NCBI RefSeq assembly: GCF_900496995.4
Contig: NC_044018.1
Location: 25,946,001 to 26,010,000, forward strand
Source: Aquila chrysaetos chrysaetos
Lineage: Eukaryota; Chordata; Aves; Accipitriformes; Accipitridae
Direction: 5' to 3'
Length of the DNA: 64,000 bases
The position numbers and the translations under genes are program-made. Under the pieces are notes generated by a model, which was not told where the DNA came from, did not search any database, and saw only the letters and a program-made list of their open reading frames with translations. Of this stretch, positions 28,620-40,900 are shown one piece after another; the first letter of the stretch is position 1, and the number at the start of each line of letters is the position of its first letter.

Positions 28620-29720
28620 ACGCTTCAAACGAGTATCCGCTCCCGCCTGAAGGGCTGCGGCGCCGAGAACCGAAAGCGAAACTGGCTCACTCTCTGCCAA
28701 AGCCGAGAAACGCAAACAGTAAACAGCCAGCGAGCGCCTTTTCACGTTCGGTCTGTGCTGTGGCAATAACCCGAAGGTGTAACTACCGGGATGCACGGAG
28801 CAAGGCGTGGCTTCAAGCCGCGGGGTTCGGCCGCTGCCGCTGCCTATGTTTGCTAGTGAAGGCCGCGGGGGTGCCCCGGGAGCTGCAAGCCAGGGCAGGA
28901 GCAGCGGGAGGCATCACCCCTCGGCAGCGGGAGGGCCCACCCGCGGCGCCCGGTCGACGGCGGGGCGGGGAGGCGAGCCGCGGGCCCCCCGCGCCTGCCG
29001 GTCCGCCACGACAGCCCGGTTCGCGGCTGCCGCCCGGCCTTCACGCCGAGGCGGTGTCCGCTTCGCGGGCTCGGCCCCGGGGCAGGCGAGTAACCCCGCT
29101 CCGGTCCTCCGTCGTACCGAAACACTGCTCCCCCCCGCTCCCCGGCGCGGGTCCCCCCGCGGCCGCCACCGTGCCCAGCGGTACTCACGGCGGACGCGTC
29201 TTCCCTCCTCCAGCCGAGCCCCGGCCTGCGGAAGCCGCGCGAGAGGCCGCTAATGGCGGCGCCGCGGCTCCGCCGCCCCCGGCGGCTGCCACCGCGGCCC
29301 GCTCCCGCAGCCTGCGCCGCCCCGGACGAGCTGCGGCCCACGGCGGCCGCCGGCCTCCCTCGGGGCGCCGCCGGCCGCCGAGCCCATGGCGCGGCCCGCC
29401 GCGCCCCCCCCCCTCGCCCCGGCCCCGGCCCCCGGCGCTCCCCGCCCGCCGGCGGCGGCGGCGGGGCGCCCCGCGGGGGGATAACGCCCCGCGACAGCGG
29501 GGCCTCCCCTCCCGGCGCCGCCCGGCCGGTCCCCTCGCAGGAGGGAGAGCGGCGGCGGGCAGCCAGGGCCCGCGGGGGAGCCTCGGCGGCGGCGGAGGGG
29601 GGGGGGTGTTGGGGTCCCCCCAAAAGCGGGCGGCTGTCGGGGGCGGGGGAGAGGCAAGAGACGGTGGAGCAGCTCGGCCTGACCACCGCTGCCAGAGGGG
29701 ATTACGGCTGAGCTGGGTTT
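28620..29720 (-). promoter_or_regulatory. strong CpG island, possible alternative CILK1 promoter
   Basis: Very GC- and CpG-rich over about 1.1 kb, sharply bounded by AT-rich DNA on both sides. Long open frames exist on both strands (up to about 370 codons on plus), but they consist of Pro/Ala/Arg/Gly and overlap antisense frames of similar length, as expected from composition alone. A CRE-like TGACGTTA on the minus strand (about 29720-29727) lies at the edge. It could be an alternative CILK1 first-exon promoter. Confidence 0.55.
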
Positions 29721-29888
29721 TAACGTCATAAAAAATAAATAATAAAAATCCCCCGACGACCGGCCTCTCTCACATCCCCCAGAGGAGTTTAACTAACAGA
29801 ACTGGAACGCAGAAATGCCGAACTGCGAACGCGCGGCAAGAACACCGACATTTTAAGCGCTGCCCGGGGGGCCGGAGCCTTCCTCACC

Positions 29889-29995
29889 TGGGCACCAGCA
29901 GCTCTCCCCGGCTCTAGCAGGGTCCAGCTAAGAAATGGAGGGGGGAGAGGCGGAAAACGGGAAACGAGGAACAAAAAAACCTGGCCTCGAGCAAT
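29889..29995 (-). other. CILK1: candidate non-coding first exon of CILK1
   Basis: On the minus strand this GC-rich segment ends in GTGCCCAG|GTGAGGA, an excellent splice donor (GT at 29887-29886). It lies between the ATG exon and the shared promoter and contains no ATG in a useful frame. Its 5' limit is unknown. Assignment to CILK1 is inferred from strand and position; other donors at 30905 and 30799 (minus) are competitors. Confidence 0.35.
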
Positions 29996-31495
29996 TAATT
30001 GATCATCAGATCCGACTGTAGGAATGATTCAGTAAGTCTTAGCTTCTTTTCACACTACTTCATTTAGGTTTTAAAAGTAAAGCACAGAGTTACTTCCCAG
30101 CGTTTTGTAAGACACGGTGAGCTAGCGGTGTAATTCAGGAGCATGGCGCACCCAGCTCCTCCCCTCGGGGAGCATTTTACATCAGTCAATCCTACAGTGA
30201 AATACGCTTATTTAACAAGACATGCATTTGTTAAAAAAGGTGTGAGGGAACTCCAAAAAGCTCTGGATGCCCCGGGCCCCCACATCTAAATAGAGGCCAG
30301 TCTTTGAAACATTTGCATTTCTTAAATAAAAAAAAAAAGAGTTAAATTCCCTCCTAGGGACATGCACGCCTCTCAGTGAAGCCAGCAGGAGCAGTGCACA
30401 CTTACTCAGAAGAGACTGCTGCTTTAAATCATCCCTGTTACATCTCACATGCATAAACACGTACAGCCCAGTGACAGCTGTAGTACCCTGGTTTTCTGTT
30501 GTTAGAGGCAGGGCTGCTTCGTTCCCAAAAGGGGAGACACACACCCAGGCAGGAGAAAAGCCTGACAGCTTTGACTCCAACCCCAAACGAGAAGCAGCAT
30601 TAAAGATAACCAGTTGTATTCACCATCACCCATCTCAACACCTCAGCTGCGCTGCTGTCATCTCAACTGTTCACACAGGGTCCGCCAGCCCCCCCACCAC
30701 CTCCAACCGCCCAGCCAGGGATCGGCACCCGGTCTGTCAGGCAGCACCCTCACCGCCCGCCCGCGCTCTCCTCCCCACAGAGGGGCTCTGCACCCACCTG
30801 GATGTGAAACCCGCTGCTGGTGCCGGCTCCCGCACCCCTGGCATCCCCCCTGGCCGCAGCCACCTTCCCCGCTGCCTGCTCCTGCTGCCCACCCGTGAGC
30901 TCTCACCTGCCCGTCTCCAGAACGGACCCACGCCTCCTTTTGCTCCTAAAAACGTTCAGGGCTGTAGCTATGGGGAAGGGTTCACAGGTCACACGTGAGG
31001 GCCCACACACGTGGTTCTCCTCCAGAAAAAAAAAGAGATGGTAATACAGATTAGAAGAATGGGTTTAGTTTTGTAAAACCCGGTGAGGTGTACAGAGAGC
31101 ACGGAACAACGGTTGAGGGAACTGGATGGGCAAAGGACAGGGGGCCATGACATTCACATGACCTCGGCAACATTATTATGTCTACAGCCGCAGTACTAAC
31201 CACTCCTTTGCTACCCGGGTTTTAATCTCTCCGGAACAAGGCCCCGGCCTGACCGCAGTCACCGCGGAAATGGCGGCTCCCGCCCTGAGCCCCGCGCCTT
31301 GCCGACACCGGGCTGAGGGGCCGCACCGAGGGGGCAGGAGGTCGCCCCGGCGGCCCGGACATCGCCGCTTTCCCCCGGCTCCCGCACCGCGGGAGGGCTG
31401 GGCCGGGCCTCAAGCGCAGCGGCGGAGGCCGGGCGGAGCAGCGACCCCCGGAGCGCCGGGGCCGTACGCCGGGCTCGCCGCCCCGGGGAGGGGGG

Positions 31496-31514
31496 ACTAC
31501 GCTTCCCGGCAGCC
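31496..31514 (+). promoter_or_regulatory. ZNF143/THAP11-type motif copy 1
   Basis: ACTACGCTTCCCGGCAGCC resembles the ACTACANNTCCCAGNATGC consensus, with the ACTAC and TTCCC cores preserved. Confidence 0.55.
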
Positions 31515-31600
31515 TCTGCTCCGCCGCCGGGCGGGACCGGCCTGGGAAAGCGCCGCTTCCCAGCCGGCGCGGCCGCGGCCCACGGGGGCGTCGGCCGGGG

Positions 31601-31620
31601 ACTACATCTCCCAGCAGGCA
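31601..31620 (+). promoter_or_regulatory. ZNF143/THAP11-type motif copy 2 (best match)
   Basis: ACTACATCTCCCAGCAGGCA is a near-consensus site for the ZNF143/THAP11/HCF-1 complex, typical of bidirectional housekeeping promoters. Confidence 0.7.
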
Positions 31621-31666
31621 GCGCGCCGCGCCGCTGCAGGCGGGAGAGCCGCGGCGGGGCTGCGGT

Positions 31667-31687
31667 GCGCGCTGGGACGGGTAGTCC
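31667..31687 (-). promoter_or_regulatory. ZNF143/THAP11-type motif copy 3, reverse
   Basis: On the minus strand the site reads GGACTACCCGTCCCAGCGCG, with the ACTAC and TCCCAG cores at the usual spacing. Its opposite orientation to copies 1 and 2 fits a bidirectional promoter. Confidence 0.6.
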
Positions 31688-31808
31688 GCGCGGCCGGCGC
31701 CCGCGCCTCAGAGCGGCCCGTGCGTCAGGCGGCGCTCTGACCTTGCGGGTTTGTCTGGTCGCGTGTCTCCGCTGCTCCCGGTCCGCCTGCCCCTCACTCG
31801 CCGGGAAG

Positions 31809-31880
31809 ATGGCTGCCGTACGCAGGGCCCGCAGTTACTCCCGCTGCGTGGTGCGCTTCTCCGACCGAGAACTCTGCTAA
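31809..31880 (+). other. upstream ORF in the FBXO9 5' UTR (23 codons)
   Basis: An ATG in the AAGATGG context starts a closed frame of 23 codons ending TAA at 31878-31880, 87 bases before the FBXO9 ATG. It would be translated if transcription starts upstream of 31,806. The ATG coincides with a YY1-like element, so it may instead be part of the initiator DNA motif. Confidence 0.4.
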
Positions 31881-31967
31881 TTTCCCCCCGCGGGGAGGAC
31901 ACACGGACCGAGCGGGGGGGGGGCAGAGACCCCCGGGACGGGACAGCGCCGCCCGAGCGTTGGCAGC

Positions 31968-31970
31968 ATG
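31968..31970 (+). CDS. FBXO9: FBXO9 coding exon 1 (start codon only)
   Basis: ATG followed directly by the donor GTGAGC. Exon 2 starts with GCA, giving MAEAEED as in human. A lies at -3 (GGCAGCATG). Confidence 0.9.
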
Positions 31971-34900
31971 GTGAGCGGCCCCGGGCCGGCCGTGCCCTGC
32001 TCCCCGCTTGCAGCGCGGCCTGGGGCGGGGGGGGGGGGGGGGGGGTGTGAGGCAGCGGGCGCCCCGCGGGGAGGCGGTGGCGGTTCGGCCGCCGCGGCAG
32101 GTGCGGGCGGAGGGGGGGACGGGACGGGACCGGACCGGGCGGTGGCAGCGGCAAGGGGGGCGTGTGCCCGGGGGCGGGAGGAGCGGCCCCCCGAGCCGTG
32201 CCGCTGCCCGGCAGCCCTGCCCTGTCCGCCTGTGGCCGGGCAACGAGGGAGGTGTGCCGTGATCCTGGCCGCGGTCCCAGCCGGATAACTGCGCCGCAAG
32301 GAGGCACGGCCGCCTTCCGCAGAGGGTTTTGGGCTGAGGAGGGGGCTGCTTGATTGAGGACCGATCTAGCTCTCCGTAGAGCCACCTGAACAAATCAATG
32401 TGTCCTTACAGATGCGTGTGCCCTACCTTTCTCCTTCTTCGCTCAAAAAACAGATGGCTTAAAGTCACTTGGTAATTTAAACGGCTCCGTGGGCCGGGCA
32501 CTCTACTTATTTCAGTTTGTGATTTAAGGTATCAGAACTACTGTTTGGTTCAGTATTGCTTTTCTGACTGCATCTCAACATGGATTCAAGTATCCATGAT
32601 GAGAACGATCCATGATCGTTCAAAGTTAAACCATTTGTTATCATTCAGGAGCTCTTAAGATGCCTTACCACAGTGATTAAAACTCTTATTTTTCAACACA
32701 GTGTTGGTTCTACCACATTGACAGAAAAATGGATCCACTTCCTCATTTACGTAGAAAACCAAGAAGAACATTAGCTGTCGGTCACTGGGTCGCTATGTCG
32801 TGCTTGCTTCTCCTTTAGTTCTGTACAGTTCACACATAGCCCTGTTCCGCTGGTGACAGTCAACTTTGAACTGTTTCTGATCTTGGTTTTATCTTGCTGA
32901 AACAAAGATCTGAACTATTAAAGGACTTGCCATTACAGTTAGTTTAGTAAGTGATTGTTGTGCTCTGAGGAAATCCACGTGCAATTATGGATTGCAAAAC
33001 AATTAAAACTAAGCTGTGCGAATAAACTAGTTTTGCATTTGGCAAATAATTTCTAAAGCTTTGCAGACAAATCAGAAATCTACTCAGCTGACTTCTTTTT
33101 ACAGGTAGCAGTCTAATTCAGATGTTTACTGTTGACATGCTGACCTTTTAGTGGCTTGACTGGCTAGCACTTTTCTCATGCAAAATTATTTGAGCTGATT
33201 GGTACACAGTAAGGATGTCTCATGTTCAAGCAGGATAAAGTCACTGTTCCGTATGACAGCTGGCTTGTAGCAGGAGGAAGGCCAGCAGCGTGAAGGTGAA
33301 CAGGCTAGATTTATCCACTAAGTAGCGGTTAAAGTACAATGTTCTGTGAGCTTCAGAAACTATAACTACAATTTAAGTATTGTCAGAGAGCGGGCGAGGA
33401 GCCAATTTTTACAAGTTACAACCGGCTTTAGGTGTGGTCTCATGAGCTGTCTGCTAGTGAAGATCCTCATTTGTTCTAGCAAAACCGTAGGGTTTCAGCA
33501 GATCAAAGAAATAGCGGAAAGCCTGTTAATAGGGATTGGTTTTCCAGTCCAGTCGACTATGCAGTAGCAATGTGAATGAATTGCTTTACGGGTAAATTCA
33601 GAGGGATGGTCACTTATGATGCCACTGCTGCCAGAAGATAAACCTTTGATATGAGAGACTCGAGATCACACATGCACTCAGGATAGAGGAGGTAATGATG
33701 GAAGTTAAAACTTTGGTTTTGTTGTGGTTTAACCCCAGCCAGCAGCTAAGCACCCCACAGCCGCTCACTCACTTCCCCCCCACCCAGGGGGATGGGGGAG
33801 AGAATCAGGAAGAAAAGTATTAATGGAACAGAAAGGAAGAAAATAATAATGATAGTAATAATAATAATAAAATGACAATAATAATAATAATGAAAGAATT
33901 GGAATATACAAAACAAGTGATGCACAGTGCAATTGCTCACCACTTGCTGACTGATGGCCAGTTTGTTCCCGAGCAGCGATCCCCGCAGGCCAACTCCCCC
34001 CAGTTTATATACTGGGCATGACATCACATGGTATGGAATATCCCTTTGGTCAGTTGGGGTCAGCTGCCCTGGCTGTGTCCCCTCCCAACTTCTTGTGCCC
34101 CTCCAGCCTTCTTGCTGGCTGGGCATGAGAAGCTGAAAAATCCTGGACTCAGTCTAAACACTACTTAGCAACAACTGAAAACATCAGTGTGTTATCAACA
34201 GTCTTCTCATGCTGAATCCAAGACATAACACTATACCAGCTACTAGAAAGAAAATTAACTCTATCCCAGCTGAAACCAGGACAGTTGTAGTCAACTTCAT
34301 GATGGTTTTTTGACAGCTTTTAGGCTGTGGACTAGGTCTTCATAGTATGGTTTATTTTTTGTTTGGATTGAGAGCACATTTAAGTTATAAAGAGCATTGA
34401 ATGACATTTTGGAAGCAGTTGGTCCAGAACCGTGACTCACTGTGATTAAGAAATGAAGGAGAAGTAGGGCAGTTGAACAGAGATGAGGGGAGGAAAATCA
34501 AGACTCTTGAACAGATTACTGAAACAAAAAGTTTTTGAACATGAGGTAAACTTCAGCCAGCTTCATGACCTTCTAAATAATTTTAACTCTTACTCTTAAA
34601 TTAGTTTATTTACAGACTTCATGAGTTAAAGGTTTTAATGGGCGTGCCTTTATGCACAAGAAGATAGTGTGTTGATTTAGTTTAGAAATTACTGGTTTCT
34701 GCATTTTGCAGATAAAAACAGGCTTATTCTGCCCACACCGAGAGCTGACTGGACATAATTCAGCTGCAAACCAGAAGCCTTGTGCTCTGCGCAGGCAGAG
34801 GTAGGCCTTATTTGTGTCAGCCCAGTGCCATAATAATGCACTTACAGACATCCATTTCAGTGCTAGCTCATTCCAAGGCTATCTCCGTTTGGCCAGCATA

Positions 34901-37900
34901 GACGTAATCCCCAGATGCTAAAATAATGTGATAGGACTGCTGTAACTCATAGGATATTAACTGTCTGCAGTCAAATTCTGGAATCAAAACCCATGACATT
35001 TCTAAGTTACTTACTCCTTGCTCAGATTTAATGCTGCTAGTGCTTTGGAGCATTCTGGCTTACCTGTTTTCTGCACCGAGAAATTAAAAATGTACAGCCT
35101 TAAAATCAGAGTGTAGAAACAGATGCAGTATCTGTTTACTTTAACCAACTAACACTGTCTACACCATCAATTGTAAAAGATAAATTGACTGAGAGACATC
35201 GGTGAAAACACATTTACAGATGACAAGCCAGCAAGTTTGTGGTCCTTTGGGGGACCTGTGGGGAACTGGAGATGAGTGCTAGGAGGTGCTTGTCACCAAG
35301 ACAAAGAGATTAAACATTGCCTTCCCATGAGGTTTGCCAGTATTCTGTAGTTTGATCTTGAACTTCCAGATGCTATAAAAATTTTACAAATTTTCTGAAT
35401 ACAAGAATGCTTTGATTTCTGCACTTCGATTGTGCAGGAGATAGAGATTTCTTTATGAGAACTTGGAAGAATCTCACTGACAGAATGTCACTTGAAGTCT
35501 TTGAGCACTACCTACAATAGGAAGGAGTGGGAAACAAAACTTCTATAAGTAGTTGTGGTAATCTTAATGCCAAGTTTACCTTCTTAGACTCTCTGTTTGC
35601 ATTATGTACTTGCAGAACTACAGATGTGAATTTCAGCACAGAATGGTAGAAAAACTGGGATGCTTCAGCTGCAGGAAGAACTTCAAACAAATGTTTTAGT
35701 CTTTGTTTTGTTTTTTTTTCCTTACTGGCATCTTGCTGCTGTTGTCATTGTAGTGGCTTGTCACCGATGCTTAGAATTAGTTTTCCTTTGTTTTAATATA
35801 GATTCTGTAAATCTCAGTATATTTCACAATGAGAATTTTTTTGTGTCTTTGTAAATTTTGTTCTTAAACTATCTGTCTAATTCCTATGTAGAGCCCTGTT
35901 AAGTTTAGTTAAAGGTCGTATTTAAGGTCTTACTTGTTCAAGTTGTCTCACAGCAGTGCTGTAAATTAAACCAACTGTCAAGCTCTCATGCTAGCTTTTT
36001 ATTTTCTTTTACAATACTTTTCTTGTTTAGTTTCACATGTAGTTTTTGAGATTGCCCATATTGTCCCATAATTTTCATAAAGTATCTATTGTTACTCAAA
36101 GCACTAGTCTTTTTGTGCTTTTATATATATTAAAAAACCCCAAACTATGGTTATCTTTACAATGAGAAGATAGTGATTAAATTTTAATTTCTTATATGAA
36201 GCACACTACTGTTTAATACTGAAGCTTTGGTTCTATGCTTTGACTGAGACACTGAGTGTATTTATTCAGGTATTATACCAGTGTACTGATGCATGTAAGC
36301 CTTCAAGTGATACATAACTAATCTGTGTTGGATTGAAAACCCAACTTCATTGGGTTAATAGGGAAGTTCAAACAATACCAGTAATTTTAAGATTAATTTT
36401 TATCATCAATTAAGATTGATCTGTGGGGTAGGTGAGTAGGATGGGGAAAAAGGGAGTATGCTTAAATTTTTTTTAATACGTATCCATGACAATTGTGCTT
36501 TGTGAATGTGCTGTAGGGACTTATGCAGATTCTAATCATGTCTGACTGCTCTCTACTAGGCAGAAGCTGAAGAAGATTGTCACTCTGATTTGGTAAGAAC
36601 CGATGACAATGAAAGAGCCGGTGAAGCAAATCTTCAGGTATGTCTCTCATGCTAGTGTTTTTTTTACAAACATAGTACTGCTGTACTTATTACTTATGCT
36701 CATTTAATTACCACACATTTGTTGATCTGACTAATGCTTAATCTGTCTGCCCCTCCAAATGTGAAATAGACAGATTTTGCATTGTGTTCAGGTGTCAAAT
36801 TCAGTCTTCAGTTATCTGTGTAGATGAAAAGAAAGTTTGTGGCAGATTTGGAATTTCTTTAAAGAACTGTAGAAATCGGACAGCAGTTTCTGTATGGATC
36901 AAATTCCAGTTTAAGTTGTCACTCTCTTATGGAGCAGAAAGTTGATAAAAGCAGTCTAATAGAAAAGTGTGTTTGTTCTCTTACAACACTAGATTTCTAT
37001 GAGGTTGCTCCCCAGAAGTCATGATGATTGCAAGAGACATGTAAAGTGTAGCTTCAAAGATACTGAAAAAAAATGCATGGCAAGAATTACGACTTGTCTT
37101 GTTTCACAGAAAGGAGTGTAAGGTCTTATTTGTATACTATATAAATGACAGCTGTGATTGTCATAAAGCTTAGTATGCTTGTTTACAAAAAATTAGGTTT
37201 TCTAAATTTTAATTTCAAGAGCTAATTGACTTCTTGCTTAAGGTAACTCTGCATAAACAAGAACAAACATCATGTCTAGAAAGAATACTTTTCTATAGAG
37301 TAACCATAGTACTAACAACCACTTCTTGAAACACCAGTTTTTCTTCTGAGGTGAACAGTCCAGGTAAAAGCACTTATGTTATTGAATGAGATTGAACAAG
37401 TACTTCCGCACTTTTTAAAAAAAAATTACTGTAAAACAATAGCTAATTCTGTGTCTAAACTGACTGAAACCATTTAAGACTTGGAAGTGTAAAGCATAAT
37501 TTTGAAATTCTATTTTGTGTTTGTACTTTATAATTTCTTCTCAGAAGATATACTGTCTGAATATGTGATACTAAATCAGAATTAATCGGATTTTTTAGGC
37601 AGAGCTCCAGATGTTCAGAGCTCAGTGGATGTTTGAGCTTGCCCCGGGTATGAGTTCTAGTGGGTTGGAACCTCTGCCATGCAGAGCATCTTCGAGAGGA
37701 CCTGGAGTAAAGTCTGTAGATGCCAGAGGAAAACAGGAGATAGCAAAAGAGGAAAAGGTACAAAAAATAGATGTATATTTTGGGGATTTTTTTGTGTGTG
37801 TTAGTATTGCAGTATAACTATCCTAAAAGCTAATGCTGGATTAAATCTAGAGAAAGAACAGAGGTGATTAACCCGTTGTCTCCATGCTGATGTCTTTCTG

Positions 37901-40900
37901 TAATCCTACACTGATTTTTCTAGTTTTAATGCTTGGCTTTGTGTCACCTTCCTAGTCTGCTTTCTGAAAGACTGTAGGTAAGGGGCGAGCAGCAGGAACC
38001 TGGATAGTTTGTTGATTGGGAATTTCAGTTATGGTTTGTAGCACACGAATATGTCTTCTCACTCTATTTATGGAATTATTTTATTCATCTCCTTCATAGG
38101 GTACAGTAGGTAAGATGAAAAATAATTCTAAGTCAAGTAACAATGTGCTTGTATTTGTGAGGAATTTAAGAAGTGTCTGTGTAATTTATCATGCAGGCAA
38201 AAGAACTTTTCCTGAAGGCAGTGGAAGAAGAACAAAATGGGGCCCTTTACGAAGGTAATATGGGAGTCTAGAACGAACACCTTTATTGCAGAGGACTCTA
38301 ACACTCTGATTTATTATGTGCAAAACTGCATGATGCCAGTGAACTTAAACTGCAGGCTAATAGTAATTTGAGAGCTCCGTTATTCGGATAAGCAAACAAA
38401 CTTGCTATAAAAGGAACCATCATATCACAGTTGTAAGGTTGCGGTGAAGCTAAGGTGAGATCGAGGAAGGAATTTCTACCTCTCAGACAAAATGACAGTA
38501 TTTTGAAATCTAGCAATTTAATGAAGCACTGGATTGCATCTTCATAGAGCATGCTTCTTTATATGGCTTTTGTAACATGAAGTAAGCATAGTAATTAATC
38601 AAGGCAATATACTGTATTTCCTGTGCTCACAGTTTTCTTCATTCCACTTTGAACAAAACTACTTAACCCATGGAATGTTTTGGGTTTTGGGTTTTGGTTT
38701 GTTTGTTTGGTTTTGTTTTTTAATTTACACAGCATACTCAGATAGCTTCTTTAAGAATTCCTGAAATGAATGTTTAAATCTGGTAGTCTTATTTTATGAG
38801 GTTTGCCATAAATATTTAAGATGCTTAGCTTGCTTGGCCTATTGCTATCAGCACTAGTAAAAATGGAAATTCGAAGTTTTCTTCCTCATATTTAGTTATC
38901 AGAATATATAGAGTAAGAAGCCCGTCCTGACTTCAAGTCCTGTACGTCAGTAGTGGAGATACCAGTGTTCTATTTCTTTCATGAAAAAAAAAAAGGAACA
39001 CAGAACGTATGTGCCATCCTGCTCATCCACTAGAGGTTTTGGCCACCTCGGTTAAAAGTGCAGGTGCAAAATAATGTCAAGATAGGCAAAACTGAGAGTA
39101 CTCTGGAAGCTCCTGAACTCGGCCACCTGTTGAATACAAAATTTCCTCTCCACCATGGGAGATTTCCTTCCCTTGCAAGGGATTTCTGGTTGTTGTTCCA
39201 GATCTCAAATGAACTGAGAGAAATAAGGGTCCCCAGTAGGTAATAAAATTAGTTGGTTCGATTTCTTATTTATTACATGTTTTTATGGGGCAAAATTAAC
39301 TTTAGGCTAATGTACTTTGTGTATTTGGTGTAGAATTAAATACACAGTAAAAAAAGATCTCAGAACTAAATCTGATATCTAATCTACTGTCACAAGCCAG
39401 GCTGGACAGACCAGGGAGTCCTGTTGAGTTCGGAATTCCCATGGGCTAAATGAAGGTGAAATGACACCAAACAATCAGTCAAACATTTTATTTATGGCAG
39501 AAGCAGCCTGAACTTGGAAGGTGTAACATTAGGTGGCGGGGTTTCTCTCAACAGGATTTGGCATGAGACTACTTCCATAAACCATAACCACATATATATC
39601 AATTCAGGGAAAATAAGGAGAGCCCTCCTGTTGGGTCAGGAGGTTCAGAGCAGACCCCCTTGCTTTCTAGACTCCTTCTCAGAGAGGAGCCTAGGGGCGG
39701 CTGGATCCAGTGCTAGTCCCAGACGTGGTCAGCGGTTTATGTCTTAAAGGGGTGAGGTGTAGGGATTATGGAAAAGGAGGGAGAAAGAAAGTGAGACAGA
39801 GAGAGAAAGAGGAAAAGAGAAAGATTTCAGTGGCCCTGGGTTCAGCGTTGGTCCCGCCAGCCTAAGGGTTCAGTCCCAGAGGGCACACACACATGGGCCT
39901 TCAAGTTGTGTCCTTTTATCATCTCCTTGCCCCTCCTTCGGGCGGGCACTTGAACTCATTAGGCTAATTAGGTGTCATGCACAGTTTGTGTTTTCAGAAC
40001 CTTCGTGAAATCAGTCGGTGGGCTTGGGGGTCGTTTGGGGTGTAACTGCCCCTTCCCTGCAGACATGACCATTGTTTGATCTTTGGCCATGCATGGTGAG
40101 CTGCCCTGCTCAGCGTTATCAGAACAGGGAACTGCTCGTCCTCTGGAGTGGCTGGCCCGGCCTCCCTGTCCTGTTGCTGATGTCCTGTGCTGATCTGTGC
40201 TGATCGGCTTCTTTTCACCTGTCGTTCCTTGCAGGGTTCGTTGTTATGTAGGTTGTTGTGTAGAGTTCATAGTTGTGCAGAACTTGCCTCACCACAATGT
40301 TTGAGACATTAACTCTTTCAGTCTCTCACATCTACCATTTAGGAAATCATGCAGTAGATTGCAAAGGTTCTTTCATACCAACAGTTTCCAAGTAAATTAA
40401 AAAAAAACATGCGAGGAAAGCAGTCTACTTAAACATTGTGTATATAAAATGAAAGCTATAGCTTCATCTGCTTGCGTGTATGCCTTGTATGTTAAACATA
40501 GCAGCAGAGAAGTAGTTACATCTAAGAGAGGTGCATTCACAAAGGTGTTTTAGGCATCTGGATTGCATGAATATGCATCCATTATTTCTCGGTTGAATTT
40601 GATTTGAGACGTAAAGAAACTAAACTGTTTCTACACATACATCTGCATGAGACCTTAGAGACAAGGTCCTACACCAGACACAGATATATTACTGACCACA
40701 CGTTGGGACATCTGTTTTCAGGCCACGCTTTTATCTGCTGACCTGGTCCAGGTCACGAGAATCCAAGTGGCATTTCAGCCTGCTGCTGAAATTTGCTGAT
40801 ACCTGACATTGTGAGACAGTTATGTGCAGCAGCTTGTTCATGTTTAAGTACAGTACAGACCTTGCTGCAAGATCAAATGGTAAAGTTGAGACCGATCTCT

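Larger units (their letters stand above)
31230..32300. promoter_or_regulatory. bidirectional CILK1/FBXO9 promoter CpG island
   Basis: A CpG-dense island surrounds FBXO9 exon 1 and separates the two divergently transcribed genes; in human, ICK and FBX9 are reported to share a bidirectional promoter. It lacks a TATA box near the FBXO9 start and carries three ZNF143/THAP11-type motifs (listed separately) and an AAGATGGCTGCC YY1-like initiator site (31806-31817). Confidence 0.75.
31971..36559 (+). other. FBXO9: FBXO9 intron 1
   Basis: A 4.6-kb intron that starts in the CpG island, contains the G19 run and one antisense LTR, and ends in CTCTACTAG. Otherwise it is AT-rich without recognisable features. 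Confidence 0.85.

Noticed and set aside
28616..29731. Plus-strand open frame of 371 codons and minus-strand frame of 277 codons
   Set aside because: Extreme GC content removes stop codons in several frames at once; Pro/Ala/Arg/Gly-rich, no domain, no splice context.
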